NCBI RefSeq assembly: GCF_027789125.1
Contig: NZ_JAQFVF010000055.1
Span: forward strand, 1-64,000
DNA: 64,000 nucleotides
Direction of reading: 5' to 3'
From: Paenibacillus aestuarii
GTDB lineage: Bacteria > Bacillota > Bacilli > Paenibacillales > NBRC-103111
In this document: in pieces, positions 15,663 through 23,579 of the stretch
How positions within the stretch are numbered: the stretch's first letter is position 1
Layout: every line of letters starts with the position of its first letter
Notes under the pieces: generated by a model
The model's database searches: none
Told to the model about the DNA's origin: nothing
What the model saw: the letters and a program-made list of their open reading frames with translations, nothing else
Made by a program: the position numbers and the translations under genes

Positions 15663-17327
15663 ATGCTGACAGGAAGACAGGAGTTTGGTAAAGCTATATT
15701 TGATCCAAAGGACGGCAGGCTCGTTGTTGCCCATATCCTTGTTGCTTTTATAGCTTTGCTTATTGGCGGAGTGGCCGGGCTGCTGCAATCGATGGTGAGA
15801 AGCGGGACGTTGAAGCTCCCGTTCAATATTGGATACTATGAGCTCTTGACCGCGCACGGCGTGTTGATGGCTATCATTTTTACAACGTATTTTATTATCG
15901 GGTTTCTGTATTCAGGTGTATCCCATACGTTAGGGGGTAAACTGCTACCGATTGTGAACCGCATGGGATGGCTCGGATTTGCACTTATGACAGCTGGCAC
16001 TGCACTCGGCGTGGTCATGATTCTGACCGGGAAGGCCAGTGTACTGTATACGTTTTACGCGCCGCTTAAGGCATCTCCTTACTTCTATATCAGCTTGGTT
16101 TTCATTGTAGTAGGCAGCTGGATTAGCGGTTGGGGAATTTTTTATCAGTTTAAATACTGGAAAAGAATGCATCAAGGCCAGACATCTCCACTATTTGCCT
16201 TCATGGCGGTCGTTACGTTCCTGATGTGGCAGATTGCGACGCTAGGTGTGGCAGCCGAAGTGCTGATTCAGTTGATTCCCTGGTCGTTCGGTTGGGTGGA
16301 AACGATCAATGTGATGCTTAGCCGCACACTGTTCTGGTATTTTGGTCATCCGCTCGTTTATTTCTGGCTTATGCCTGCGTATATGTGCTGGTATGTCATC
16401 ATTCCGAAAATGATCGGGGGCAAAATTTATAGCGATGCGCTGGCTAGACTGGCCTTCATTCTGTTGCTGCTGTTCTCGATTCCGGTAGGGTTTCATCATC
16501 AGTTGATGGAGCCGGGGATCAGCCCGTTTTGGAAGTTCCTGCAAGTTGTTCTGACGTTCATGGTTGTCGTTCCTTCGTTGATGACAGCATTCTCCTTATT
16601 CGCCACGTTTGAACTGAACGGTCGCGCCAAAGGAGCCAAAGGGCTTTTCGGCTGGGTTCGTGTTATGCCTTGGCGGGACGTGCGCTTTTTCGCTCCATTC
16701 ATGGGCATGCTGATCTTCATTCCTGCCGGCGCCGGCGGGTTGATCAATGCGAGCAACCAAATGAACGCTGTCATTCACAATACGTTATGGGTGACAGGGC
16801 ACTTTCATTTGACCGTTGCGACGAGTGTAGCCTTAACCTTCTTTGGCATTACGTATTGGTTGATCCCGGCCGTAACCGGACGCGTTCTAACGAAGCGCAT
16901 GAATAAGCTGGGTATCATTCAGACAGTGATCTGGTGCGTGGGCATGTTCTTCATGTCAGGAGCCATGCATCTATCGGGATTGCTAGGCGCGCCTCGGAGA
17001 ACGTCATTTACGACCTATGAGGGACATGCGGATGCGGCGAGTTGGATGCCTTATTATGTTGGCATGGCTGTAGGCGGCACGGTGTTATTCATTGGCGTTC
17101 TGCTCATGGTATACAATGTGTTTGCACTGCTCAAAGCACCTCAAGGCGCAACGGAATATCCAATCGGTGAGACGATGGAACAGGCCGAAGCGACACCCGC
17201 TTATTTGGAGCGTTGGGGCGTCTGGATTAGTCTATCGGTCATATTGATCCTCATTGCATACTCGATTCCGTTAATGGATATGATCATGCACCCAGGTGTG
17301 GGCTCGAAGGGCTTCGTCACTTGGTAA
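15663..17327 (+). CDS. ba3-type cytochrome c oxidase subunit I
   Basis: The catalytic subunit reduces oxygen to water and pumps protons, with heme b and an a3-CuB centre. The 554-residue protein has about 13 membrane helices and the heme-copper family features: TAHGVLMAIIFTTYF with the low-spin heme His, WYFGHPLVYFWLMPAY with the CuB His and the cross-linked Tyr, the second CuB region FHHQLMEPG, and GHFHLTVATSVAL with the heme His residues. The start is ATG 15663, after AGGAAGGTGG; GTG 15651 overlaps that site. ba3 oxidases work at low oxygen, which fits the Fnr box upstream. Confidence 0.95.
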   Translation: MLTGRQEFGKAIFDPKDGRLVVAHILVAFIALLIGGVAGLLQSMVRSGTLKLPFNIGYYELLTAHGVLMAIIFTTYFIIGFLYSGVSHTLGGKLLPIVNRMGWLGFALMTAGTALGVVMILTGKASVLYTFYAPLKASPYFYISLVFIVVGSWISGWGIFYQFKYWKRMHQGQTSPLFAFMAVVTFLMWQIATLGVAAEVLIQLIPWSFGWVETINVMLSRTLFWYFGHPLVYFWLMPAYMCWYVIIPKMIGGKIYSDALARLAFILLLLFSIPVGFHHQLMEPGISPFWKFLQVVLTFMVVVPSLMTAFSLFATFELNGRAKGAKGLFGWVRVMPWRDVRFFAPFMGMLIFIPAGAGGLINASNQMNAVIHNTLWVTGHFHLTVATSVALTFFGITYWLIPAVTGRVLTKRMNKLGIIQTVIWCVGMFFMSGAMHLSGLLGAPRRTSFTTYEGHADAASWMPYYVGMAVGGTVLFIGVLLMVYNVFALLKAPQGATEYPIGETMEQAEATPAYLERWGVWISLSVILILIAYSIPLMDMIMHPGVGSKGFVTW

Positions 17328-17377
17328 AGGGAATGCCGGACATTGTTGGTAGAGTAATGTTATGATCTTGACAAAAT

Positions 17378-17418
17378 TGTGAAATATTTCACAATCGTAA
17401 TCATGAGTTCAACATAAT
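17378..17418 (+). promoter_or_regulatory. Fnr-box promoter of the cupredoxin gene
   Basis: A perfect TGTGA-N6-TCACA at 17378-17393 is followed by CATAAT at 17413-17418, placing the box at about -40. TTGACA at 17368-17373 overlaps upstream but has no good -10 at 17 nt. Confidence 0.7.
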
Positions 17419-17470
17419 TTACAGGGTATTACGGATTATAAAACATTTTTAATCATGGAGGTCTAATAAG

Positions 17471-17845
17471 ATGAAAAAAGTATGGAAAAACGCAGCTTTA
17501 GTGGCCATGCTGGTGATGATCGTCTCGGTATTTGCAGCATGCGGCAAAGACGAAGGCGGTGCGACGTCCGGAACTCTCAGCGTGGTGAAGGAAATTACGC
17601 TTCAAGCCAAAAACTTTGAGTTCGATCAGAAGGAAATTCGTGTGAAAAAAGGCGATAAAGTCAAAATCACGCTTGAAAACGCGCAAGGCAGCCATTCGGT
17701 CAAAATCGAAGGATACGATAAGACGATTCAAGCCGGCAAATCCGTCACTTTTACTGCAGACAAGACGGGCGAGTTTAAATTTGCTTGTGATCTGTTCTGC
17801 GGTCAGGGCCATGGTGATATGACGGGGAAATTGATCGTCGAGTAA
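17471..17845 (+). CDS. Cupredoxin lipoprotein with CuA-type motif
   Basis: The 124-residue protein has a signal peptide ending in a lipobox (VFAAC, Cys about 24), so it should be anchored to the outer face of the membrane. The cupredoxin domain has His75 and the motif CDLFCGQGHGDM (Cys106, Cys110, His114, Met117), the CxxxCxxxHxxM pattern of CuA. It is thus a soluble counterpart of oxidase subunit II without a membrane helix. It has its own Fnr box, downstream of the ba3 operon. It could be an extra electron carrier, a copper chaperone or a partner of another reductase. Confidence 0.85.
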   Translation: MKKVWKNAALVAMLVMIVSVFAACGKDEGGATSGTLSVVKEITLQAKNFEFDQKEIRVKKGDKVKITLENAQGSHSVKIEGYDKTIQAGKSVTFTADKTGEFKFACDLFCGQGHGDMTGKLIVE

Positions 17846-17871
17846 AGTAATCCAATAAGCGTAACAACGAT

Positions 17872-17908
17872 AAAGCCTCTGAGCCTGTATGCCGCTCATG
17901 GGCTTTTA
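17872..17908 (+). terminator. Terminator of the cupredoxin gene
   Basis: AAAGCC and TGAGC pair with GCTCA and GGGCTTT in an interrupted hairpin followed by TTTTATTTT. Confidence 0.7.
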
Positions 17909-18004
17909 TTTTCGTTTCAATTCTGGCAATATAGGGTAATATAGAAGCTGTTTGCCAGAGTTTGCGGAATGATTTCGTTTATTTGTGTAGGAGGGGGAGT
18001 CAGG

Positions 18005-20038
18005 TTGGAAGTTTTTGTTGCCGTTCTGTTACTGCTGGTCTTAATTGGGGTATCCAACGTGATCTACAGGTTCGTTCCCTTCGTGCCTGTCCCATTGATT
18101 CAAATTGTGCTGGGAGCCATTATCGCGGTGATCCCGATAGGCATTCATATACCGCTGGAACCGGAGCTGTTTTTTATCTTATTTATCGCTCCACTGCTGT
18201 ATAACGATGGTAAACATACGCCCCGAGAGGAGCTGTGGCGATTGCGGGCGCCGATTCTACTGCTCTCCGTAGGGCTTGTCTTTGCGACGGTGCTGGTTGT
18301 CGGCTACACGATCAACTGGATGATCCCGTCAATCCCACTGGCAGCAGCCTTCGCTCTGGCGGCGATTCTGTCGCCGACGGACGCGGTCGCCGTCGGCTCC
18401 TTGGCAGGCCGGATTCACCTGCCAAAGAGCCTGATGCGTCTCTTGGAAGGCGAAGCCTTAATGAACGACGCCTCAGGCCTGGTGGCCTTCCGGTTCGCCA
18501 TCGCCGCGATGGTGACCGGCGTGTTCTCGCTGCAGAAGGCGACGGTCAGCTTCCTCATCATCGCTGTGGGCGGCTTGGTCGTCGGGGCGCTGCTGGCGTT
18601 CATCATCATCGGCATCCGCCAACTGCTCAGGCGCGTCGGCTTAGAGGACGAGACGATGCACATGCTGCTGCAGATCCTGACGCCGTTCCTCCTGTACTTG
18701 ATCGCAGAGGAGATCGGCGTATCGGGGATCTTGTCCGCTGTGGCGGGCGGCATTGTGCACGCGGTGGAGAGCGAACGGCTGGAACGCGATATGCCGAAGC
18801 TGAAGTCGGTATCGACGAACACGTGGTCGGTCATTCTTTTTATCTTGAACGGGCTGGTTTTTGTCATTCTCGGCTTCCAAATCCCCGAAGTGACCGAAGT
18901 CATCTTCAAGGATCCGGACTTCAACAATTACCTGATGCTGGGCTACGCGGTCGTTATTTTCGTGATGCTGCTCGTCCTCCGCTTTGTATGGACCCTGCTG
19001 TTTACAAGAGGCGGGCGCTGGTTCGGCAAAAACAACAAAGAAGCAGCGAGCTTCAAGGTGCTTATCTTAACGACAATTTCAGGGGTGCGCGGTGCCGTGA
19101 CCCTGGCAGGTGCCTTCTCCATTCCGCTATCTCTGGCGAGCGGAGAGCTATTCCCGCAGCGCGATCTCATCATCTTCCTCGCGGCCTGTGTGATCCTGCT
19201 GTCGCTGCTGACAGCGAGCATTCTACTGCCGCTGATCGCGAAGAAGCGGGTGTCCGCCGACGAGACGGAGAAGGCACAGATCGAGCGCGAGTGGCAAATT
19301 CAGGTGATGCAGGCAGCCGTGCGGCACTTGCAGCAGGAGAGCAACGAGGAGAACGAGATTGCGGTGGAATCGGTCATTGCTGAATACCGCAGAATGATTC
19401 AGCAGTTAAGCGCAACGGAAAATTCGCCTAGGCCATTACCGCGTCTGCGTCATGAAGAAGTGGAGCTGCGCCGGGCTGCGCTAAATATTGAGCGAGCTTT
19501 TATCAGCAACAAATTGGAGCAGGGGACCATCACACAGCGGCATGCTGATTTCTATTTCAAAATGCTGGATCAAGTCGATCTTATTCTCGCCAATCGGTTC
19601 CATCTCTGGGTAATGATCTTCAAGAAGCTGTGGGTTCGGTTGAAGACCTCGTTCCGCCTTATTCCGAGCGAGATCTCTTTCTCCGAGCAGGATGTGGCCG
19701 CGCTTCGCGGGCTTAAGATCCAGTGCGGTCAGGCGGTTATTCATCAGATGGGACCGTTGTGCACACCGGATTTGAAGGATGATCCGACGGAATGCGTGGT
19801 GGCTTACTACAACCAAGTCGTCGATCGTTTGAAAAAGATCCAGCTGGCGTCCACGCATAAGGATCGCACGTTCGACGAGTCCAGGAAAGAATTGCACTGG
19901 ATTGCTGTGCAGGCGGAGCGGGAAGAAGTGCAAAATCTGTACGAACAGGGGACGATCGACCGTACCTTGGCCGCTGAACTGCGGCGTCTGATCCGCGATC
20001 GGGAAGCGTCGCTGTATGAGCAGGATGAATTAGGATGA
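18005..20038 (+). CDS. CPA1-family Na+/H+ antiporter (NhaK/YvgP-like)
   Basis: The 677-residue protein has a membrane domain of about 12 helices (1-410) with the CPA1 blocks LSPTDAVAVGSLAGR, EALMNDASGLVAFRFA (the ion-binding ND pair) and SGVRGAVTLAGAFS. A long charged cytoplasmic C-terminal domain follows (about 415-677). It should exchange Na+ or K+ for H+. The start is TTG 18005, seven bases after GGAGGGGGAG; ATG 17969 has no ribosome site and would add a short extension. Total length is close to B. subtilis NhaK. It lies just upstream of the potassium block. Confidence 0.88.
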   Translation: MEVFVAVLLLLVLIGVSNVIYRFVPFVPVPLIQIVLGAIIAVIPIGIHIPLEPELFFILFIAPLLYNDGKHTPREELWRLRAPILLLSVGLVFATVLVVGYTINWMIPSIPLAAAFALAAILSPTDAVAVGSLAGRIHLPKSLMRLLEGEALMNDASGLVAFRFAIAAMVTGVFSLQKATVSFLIIAVGGLVVGALLAFIIIGIRQLLRRVGLEDETMHMLLQILTPFLLYLIAEEIGVSGILSAVAGGIVHAVESERLERDMPKLKSVSTNTWSVILFILNGLVFVILGFQIPEVTEVIFKDPDFNNYLMLGYAVVIFVMLLVLRFVWTLLFTRGGRWFGKNNKEAASFKVLILTTISGVRGAVTLAGAFSIPLSLASGELFPQRDLIIFLAACVILLSLLTASILLPLIAKKRVSADETEKAQIEREWQIQVMQAAVRHLQQESNEENEIAVESVIAEYRRMIQQLSATENSPRPLPRLRHEEVELRRAALNIERAFISNKLEQGTITQRHADFYFKMLDQVDLILANRFHLWVMIFKKLWVRLKTSFRLIPSEISFSEQDVAALRGLKIQCGQAVIHQMGPLCTPDLKDDPTECVVAYYNQVVDRLKKIQLASTHKDRTFDESRKELHWIAVQAEREEVQNLYEQGTIDRTLAAELRRLIRDREASLYEQDELG

Positions 20039-20061
20039 GTCATGCTACGGATAAAAAAGGA

Positions 20062-20103
20062 AACCCAGTCATCCCACGTTTAGTGGAGGACTGGTTTTTT
20101 TCT
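20062..20103 (+). terminator. Terminator after the antiporter gene
   Basis: CCAGTC pairs with GACTGG, with inner CAC/GTG pairing, followed by eight T. Confidence 0.8.
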
Positions 20104-20143
20104 TATTTTAAGCAAGGAAGCCTATGATCCGCGTTCACCGACC

Positions 20144-20170
20144 CTCTAAAGCGGATTTCCCGCTTTAGAG
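20144..20170. repeat. Perfect 11-bp inverted repeat, function unknown
   Basis: CTCTAAAGCGG and CCGCTTTAGAG flank the loop ATTTC. No T run follows on either strand, so it is not a normal terminator. It lies between the antiporter terminator and the riboswitch. Confidence 0.7.
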
Positions 20171-20343
20171 CAACCTCCGGGGGCGAGTGTAGAAATGGTC
20201 TCGGCAGGATGCTAATTAAAATATACGGTTGCATACGCTTTCATTCATGAAACAGGTCAAAAATGGCGAAAGATCGGCTCTGTATCATTTTACATCTCCA
20301 CGGAAAGGGTCTATGATTTGGCTCACAACCAAATAAAACAAAG

Positions 20344-20616
20344 CAACAACGCTGAGTCCCTACTCGATAGGGAACGGGGGAACCAACAAGAATTAGCCGG
20401 GTAAATACGGTAATTACCGGCGGCGTTCTCGGGGTGAATCTCTGGCAAACGATTGCCGGAGTAGGGCGCTCTCAAGCCCGAATCCGACAGCTAACCTCGT
20501 AAGCGTATTGGGAGAGAATGACCTCTGAAGGATCTGCCGGCCGCTTAAACGAATGCGGCTGGACAAGAAGCCTGCGTGTAGAGAATTTCTCTGCGCAAGG
20601 GCTTCTTTGTGCTTTT
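20344..20616 (+). ncRNA. c-di-AMP riboswitch (ydaO-yuaA type) with expression platform
   Basis: The conserved blocks appear in order: CGCTGAGTCCC, GGGAACGGGGGAACC, GGGGTGAATCTC, GAGTAGGG, AGCCCGAATCCGACAGCTAA, CTCGTAAGCG and GGGAGAG (aptamer about 20344-20519). A terminator hairpin follows at 20564-20616. ydaO-type riboswitches are known to end transcription when c-di-AMP is high and to control K+ uptake genes. Here it precedes two unknown genes and kdpFABC, while the c-di-AMP synthase gene cdaA lies 14 kb upstream. No clear promoter was found in 20171-20343. Confidence 0.9.
20564..20616 (+). terminator. Riboswitch-controlled terminator
   Basis: AAGAAGCC pairs with GGCTTCTT and TGTAGAGA with TCTCTGCG, giving a long interrupted hairpin followed by TTTGTGCTTTT. 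Position right after the aptamer and before the first gene indicates attenuation. Confidence 0.8.
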
Positions 20617-20641
20617 CACAAATAAGGAGCGTGTACAAAGA

Positions 20642-21094
20642 ATGATTGAGGAAAAGATTTGCCCGTTGCATCAGGCTCATGCCGGCAGCTGCAAAATCAG
20701 CAGCATCGAATGCTTTCGCTTTGATAAGGAGCTCAAACAAAGGCTGTTCCCGGGGTACGGGTATCAAGACGGCTGCGGTGTGCTCACGCTTGGTTCCGAT
20801 CACGGGGACATTGGCATTAGCGGTTTCGCGCTGCCCTGCACGGCCATGCATGGAGATTTCGTCCGCTGGGCTTACGTGTTTCAGCGGATTAAGGGCTTAT
20901 CCTTGGAGGATGCGCTGCAGTATGCGCTTCTGAAGCAAGAAGTCTGGGGGATCGACCGCGCGCAAATCCTGGAATCGGCATTGACGTGCATGACTAGCGA
21001 GCCTGAAACGGCTTTTCCTGTGAAATCGGAGTGGAACTGTCTAAGAGACCGCAGTTATTTATTCGATCATGCACAAGCCTATATCTCTTTCTAA
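20642..21094 (+). CDS. Unrecognised 150-residue protein after the c-di-AMP riboswitch
   Basis: I do not recognise this protein. It has no membrane segment or signal peptide. The N terminus holds CPLHQAHAGSC, which could bind metal, followed by an alpha/beta-looking region with GYGYQDGCGVLTLGSDHGDI and a helical stretch GLSLEDALQYALLKQEVWGI. The C terminus has two further Cys. AAGGAG lies 12 nt before ATG 20642; an in-frame GTG at 20609 is inside the terminator. It is the first gene behind the riboswitch and no strong terminator separates it from the next genes, so it is probably produced when c-di-AMP is low, together with Kdp. Confidence 0.75.
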   Translation: MIEEKICPLHQAHAGSCKISSIECFRFDKELKQRLFPGYGYQDGCGVLTLGSDHGDIGISGFALPCTAMHGDFVRWAYVFQRIKGLSLEDALQYALLKQEVWGIDRAQILESALTCMTSEPETAFPVKSEWNCLRDRSYLFDHAQAYISF

Positions 21095-21237
21095 CGAGTG
21101 AGATTTTTATGCTTTTTTTACACCTGATCCTGCATTCTTTACCCCCTTTTTACAGCAAATCGTATTAAGATTTCTCTTGTAGCAAATAAGCAATAAAGAA
21201 GCTCAGAGCGGGCGTGGTGATGGTGGAGGCGTAGGGT

Positions 21238-21633
21238 ATGAAAGATTCTGCATTTATTCTTGTTGTGGCGCCGATGAATACGGGTGAACCATTGCTCCGG
21301 TATTTGAAATACAAGTGTTTGCCATTTATTGTAATAACCAATAATAAGCAGGAAGAGCAGCGTCTTCGCAGACTTGGCGTCGAGCACATCCTCATGGTGG
21401 ATACGGTGGAGCATGAAACTTGGGCTGTTCCGGAGACACCGATCGGTAAAGTGTTTATGTTCGAAAAAAGTTTGCCGCTATGCTGCCGTTATCTCCAGAT
21501 TGTCCGGAAATGGACGGCACAGCCGATTTATGTAATCTCCGAGCGGGCCAGTGTCAGGCACATCTACAAAGGGCTCGGGGCTGATCATGTGATTTATTCA
21601 AGGAATGGCCAGGTTTCATTCTTAGTTGATTAG
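21238..21633 (+). CDS. Rossmann-like (TrkA-N/RCK-N-like?) protein next to kdp
   Basis: The 131-residue soluble protein has two halves that read like the N-terminal RCK fold of K+ channel regulators. The first, FILVVAPMNTGEPLLRYL then PFIVITNN and LRRLGVEHILMVD, resembles the nucleotide-binding half. The second, PIYVISERASVRHIYKGLGADHVIYS, resembles the TrkA pattern ending in GADHVI. The dinucleotide loop is poor: only one of the three glycines of GxGxxG is left. There is no RCK-C domain. The similarity is my reading of the pattern, not a search result. GGTGGAGG precedes ATG 21238; the 28-aa peptide gene follows 21 nt after its stop. Confidence 0.7.
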   Translation: MKDSAFILVVAPMNTGEPLLRYLKYKCLPFIVITNNKQEEQRLRRLGVEHILMVDTVEHETWAVPETPIGKVFMFEKSLPLCCRYLQIVRKWTAQPIYVISERASVRHIYKGLGADHVIYSRNGQVSFLVD

Positions 21634-21654
21634 TTGCGGGAGGTGACCAAACAT

Positions 21655-21741
21655 ATGTTTGGCGATGTTGGTATGGTAATCCTTTTTATCGCATCCTTTG
21701 CGGTGTTTTGGGGGTTTTTGAAGTTCTGTGAAAAAGCTTAG
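21655..21741 (+). CDS. 28-residue membrane peptide upstream of kdpF
   Basis: A short protein, MFGDVGMVILFIASFAVFWG and eight more residues ending KFCEKA, with a single transmembrane helix. A perfect GGGAGGTGA precedes the ATG. Peptides with this shape and an RFCE/KFCE-like end occur just before kdpF in other kdp operons, often annotated as hypothetical. It may be a Kdp subunit or assembly peptide; nothing in the sequence proves it. Confidence 0.7.
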   Translation: MFGDVGMVILFIASFAVFWGFLKFCEKA

Positions 21742-21753
21742 GAGGTGGCACCC

Positions 21754-21831
21754 ATGTGGGTTATTGGCTTAATTGCCGGTGTGCTAATCGTGTATCTTTG
21801 CGTTGTGTTGGTGAAACCGGAGAAATTTTAA
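21754..21831 (+). CDS. kdpF: K+-transporting ATPase subunit KdpF
   Basis: A 25-residue single-helix peptide beginning MWVIGLIAGVLIVYLCVVLV and ending KPEKF, the classic KdpF form. KdpF stabilises the KdpFABC complex. GGAGGTGG precedes ATG 21754, 12 nt after the previous small gene, and kdpA follows 39 nt later. Confidence 0.9.
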   Translation: MWVIGLIAGVLIVYLCVVLVKPEKF

Positions 21832-21870
21832 AAAGAGACATGCATCGGTGCATGGGGAGGATTTTCAGAC

Positions 21871-23550
21871 ATGGGTATGGGAATTGTGCAGGTAGCCCTG
21901 ACAGTAGTCATTATTCTGCTATTGGTGAAGCCGATGGGCAGCTATCTTGTCAAAGTATTTGATTATGAACGTTCCGGCCTAGACCGGGTGTTCGGTCCCA
22001 TCGAGCGGGGCTTTTACCGCATCATGGGTGTTCGCGAGAAAGAATCGATGGGGTGGAAGCAATATTTGGGAGCGATGCTCCTCTCCAACTTCGTTATGAT
22101 GGTTCTCTTGTATCTTGTCTTGAGAACGCAAAAATATTTGCCGCTCAATCCGGACGGCATCGGCAATATGCCGGCGGCTCAAGCGTTTAATACGGCAACT
22201 TCTTTTATCACGAATACGAACTGGCAGTCGTACAGCGGTGAGAATGCCCTGTCCTACTTATCTCAACTGCTGGCCGTAACCTTCCCGATGTTCACATCGG
22301 CGGCGACCGGGTTTGCCGTTGCGATTGCTTTTATTCGCGGCTTAATCGGCCGTCAGGACAATCTTGGCAACTTTTACGTGGATGTCACGCGTTCGATTAC
22401 TCGTATCTTTTTGCCGCTGGGCTTTATCGTTGCTTTGTTCTTGGTGTTCCAAGGCATCCCGCAAACGCTGCAAGGAGCGGCGTCAGCTACGACGCTGGAA
22501 GGCGCGCCGCAGACGATCACGCGAGGGCTTGTGGCGTCGCTGGAGTCGATCAAGCATCTCGGAACGAACGGTGGGGGCTGGTTTGGTACCAATGCCGCGC
22601 ATCCGTTTGAGAATCCGACCGCTTTGTCGAATGTGATTCACATTTTATGCATGATGCTTCTACCTACTGCGCTTGTTTATGCATTCGGGCTTATGATCAA
22701 AAACAAGAAGCAAGGCTGGGCGGTTTTCACGGCAATGGGCGTCATCTTCCTGGTGATGCTGGCGACCGTATTCGTTGCTGAATACAAAGGTGTTGCGGCA
22801 CTCGACAGCATGGGCGTTCATGGCAACATGGAGGGCAAGGAAGTCAGGCTCGGTGTTGCGCAATCGGCGCTGTTCACAGCGGTGACGACCGCGGCCACGA
22901 CAGGCTCTGTCGATAACATGCATGAATCGTTGACCCCGATGGGCGGCTTTGTGCCACTTGCTGAAATGATGCTCAATAACGTTTACGGTGGTAAAGGCGT
23001 AGGCTTGTTGAACGGTTTACTATATCTCATCCTTTCGATTTTCATCTGCGGCTTGATGGTCGGCCGTACGCCGGAATTTCTCGGCAAGAAGATTGAAGGC
23101 AAGGAAGTGAAGCTCGCTTCCATCGCATTGCTCACACATCCGTTGATCATTCTAGCTCCGACTGCGCTTGCGCTCTTGCGTCCGGAGTCCATTGCATCGA
23201 TCTCCAATTCCGGTATGCACGGCTTGTCCGAAGTGTTATATGCTTTCACATCGGGCGCAGCCAATAACGGCTCTGCGTTTGCCGGACTGAATGCCAATAC
23301 GAACTTCTATAATGTGGGCATTGGTTTAGTGATGCTGTTTGGCCGCTACATCTCCATAATTGCGATGCTGGCAATCGCCGGTTCATTGGCAGTCAAGCGC
23401 GTTGTGCCGGTAACGACGGGCACTTTGCGGACGAATACCCCTCTATTTACGGGAATATTGGTAATGATCATTCTCGTAATCGGGGCGCTTACCTTCTTCC
23501 CTGCTCTGGCGCTGGGACCGATTGCTGAGCATTTGGCCATGCCGCATTAA
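21871..23550 (+). CDS. kdpA: K+-transporting ATPase subunit KdpA
   Basis: KdpA is the K+-binding and translocating subunit of the high-affinity KdpFABC pump. The 559-residue protein has about ten membrane helices and the four pore-loop regions of the Trk/Ktr/HKT fold, such as TNTNWQSYSGE, GTNGGGWFGTNAAHPFENP, TTAATTGSVDNMH and SGAANNGSAFAGLNANTNFYN, whose glycines form the selectivity filter. Length is typical. The ribosome site is GGGGAGG. Confidence 0.98.
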   Translation: MGMGIVQVALTVVIILLLVKPMGSYLVKVFDYERSGLDRVFGPIERGFYRIMGVREKESMGWKQYLGAMLLSNFVMMVLLYLVLRTQKYLPLNPDGIGNMPAAQAFNTATSFITNTNWQSYSGENALSYLSQLLAVTFPMFTSAATGFAVAIAFIRGLIGRQDNLGNFYVDVTRSITRIFLPLGFIVALFLVFQGIPQTLQGAASATTLEGAPQTITRGLVASLESIKHLGTNGGGWFGTNAAHPFENPTALSNVIHILCMMLLPTALVYAFGLMIKNKKQGWAVFTAMGVIFLVMLATVFVAEYKGVAALDSMGVHGNMEGKEVRLGVAQSALFTAVTTAATTGSVDNMHESLTPMGGFVPLAEMMLNNVYGGKGVGLLNGLLYLILSIFICGLMVGRTPEFLGKKIEGKEVKLASIALLTHPLIILAPTALALLRPESIASISNSGMHGLSEVLYAFTSGAANNGSAFAGLNANTNFYNVGIGLVMLFGRYISIIAMLAIAGSLAVKRVVPVTTGTLRTNTPLFTGILVMIILVIGALTFFPALALGPIAEHLAMPH

Positions 23551-23579
23551 GCGCGGCGTACATTCGAGGGAGGATTCTT

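Noticed and set aside
18235..19383. 382-codon plus-strand frame inside the antiporter gene
   Set aside because: It overlaps the well-supported NhaK-like frame, is very rich in Arg, Gly and Ala, and shows no domain; it is a shadow of high-GC codons.
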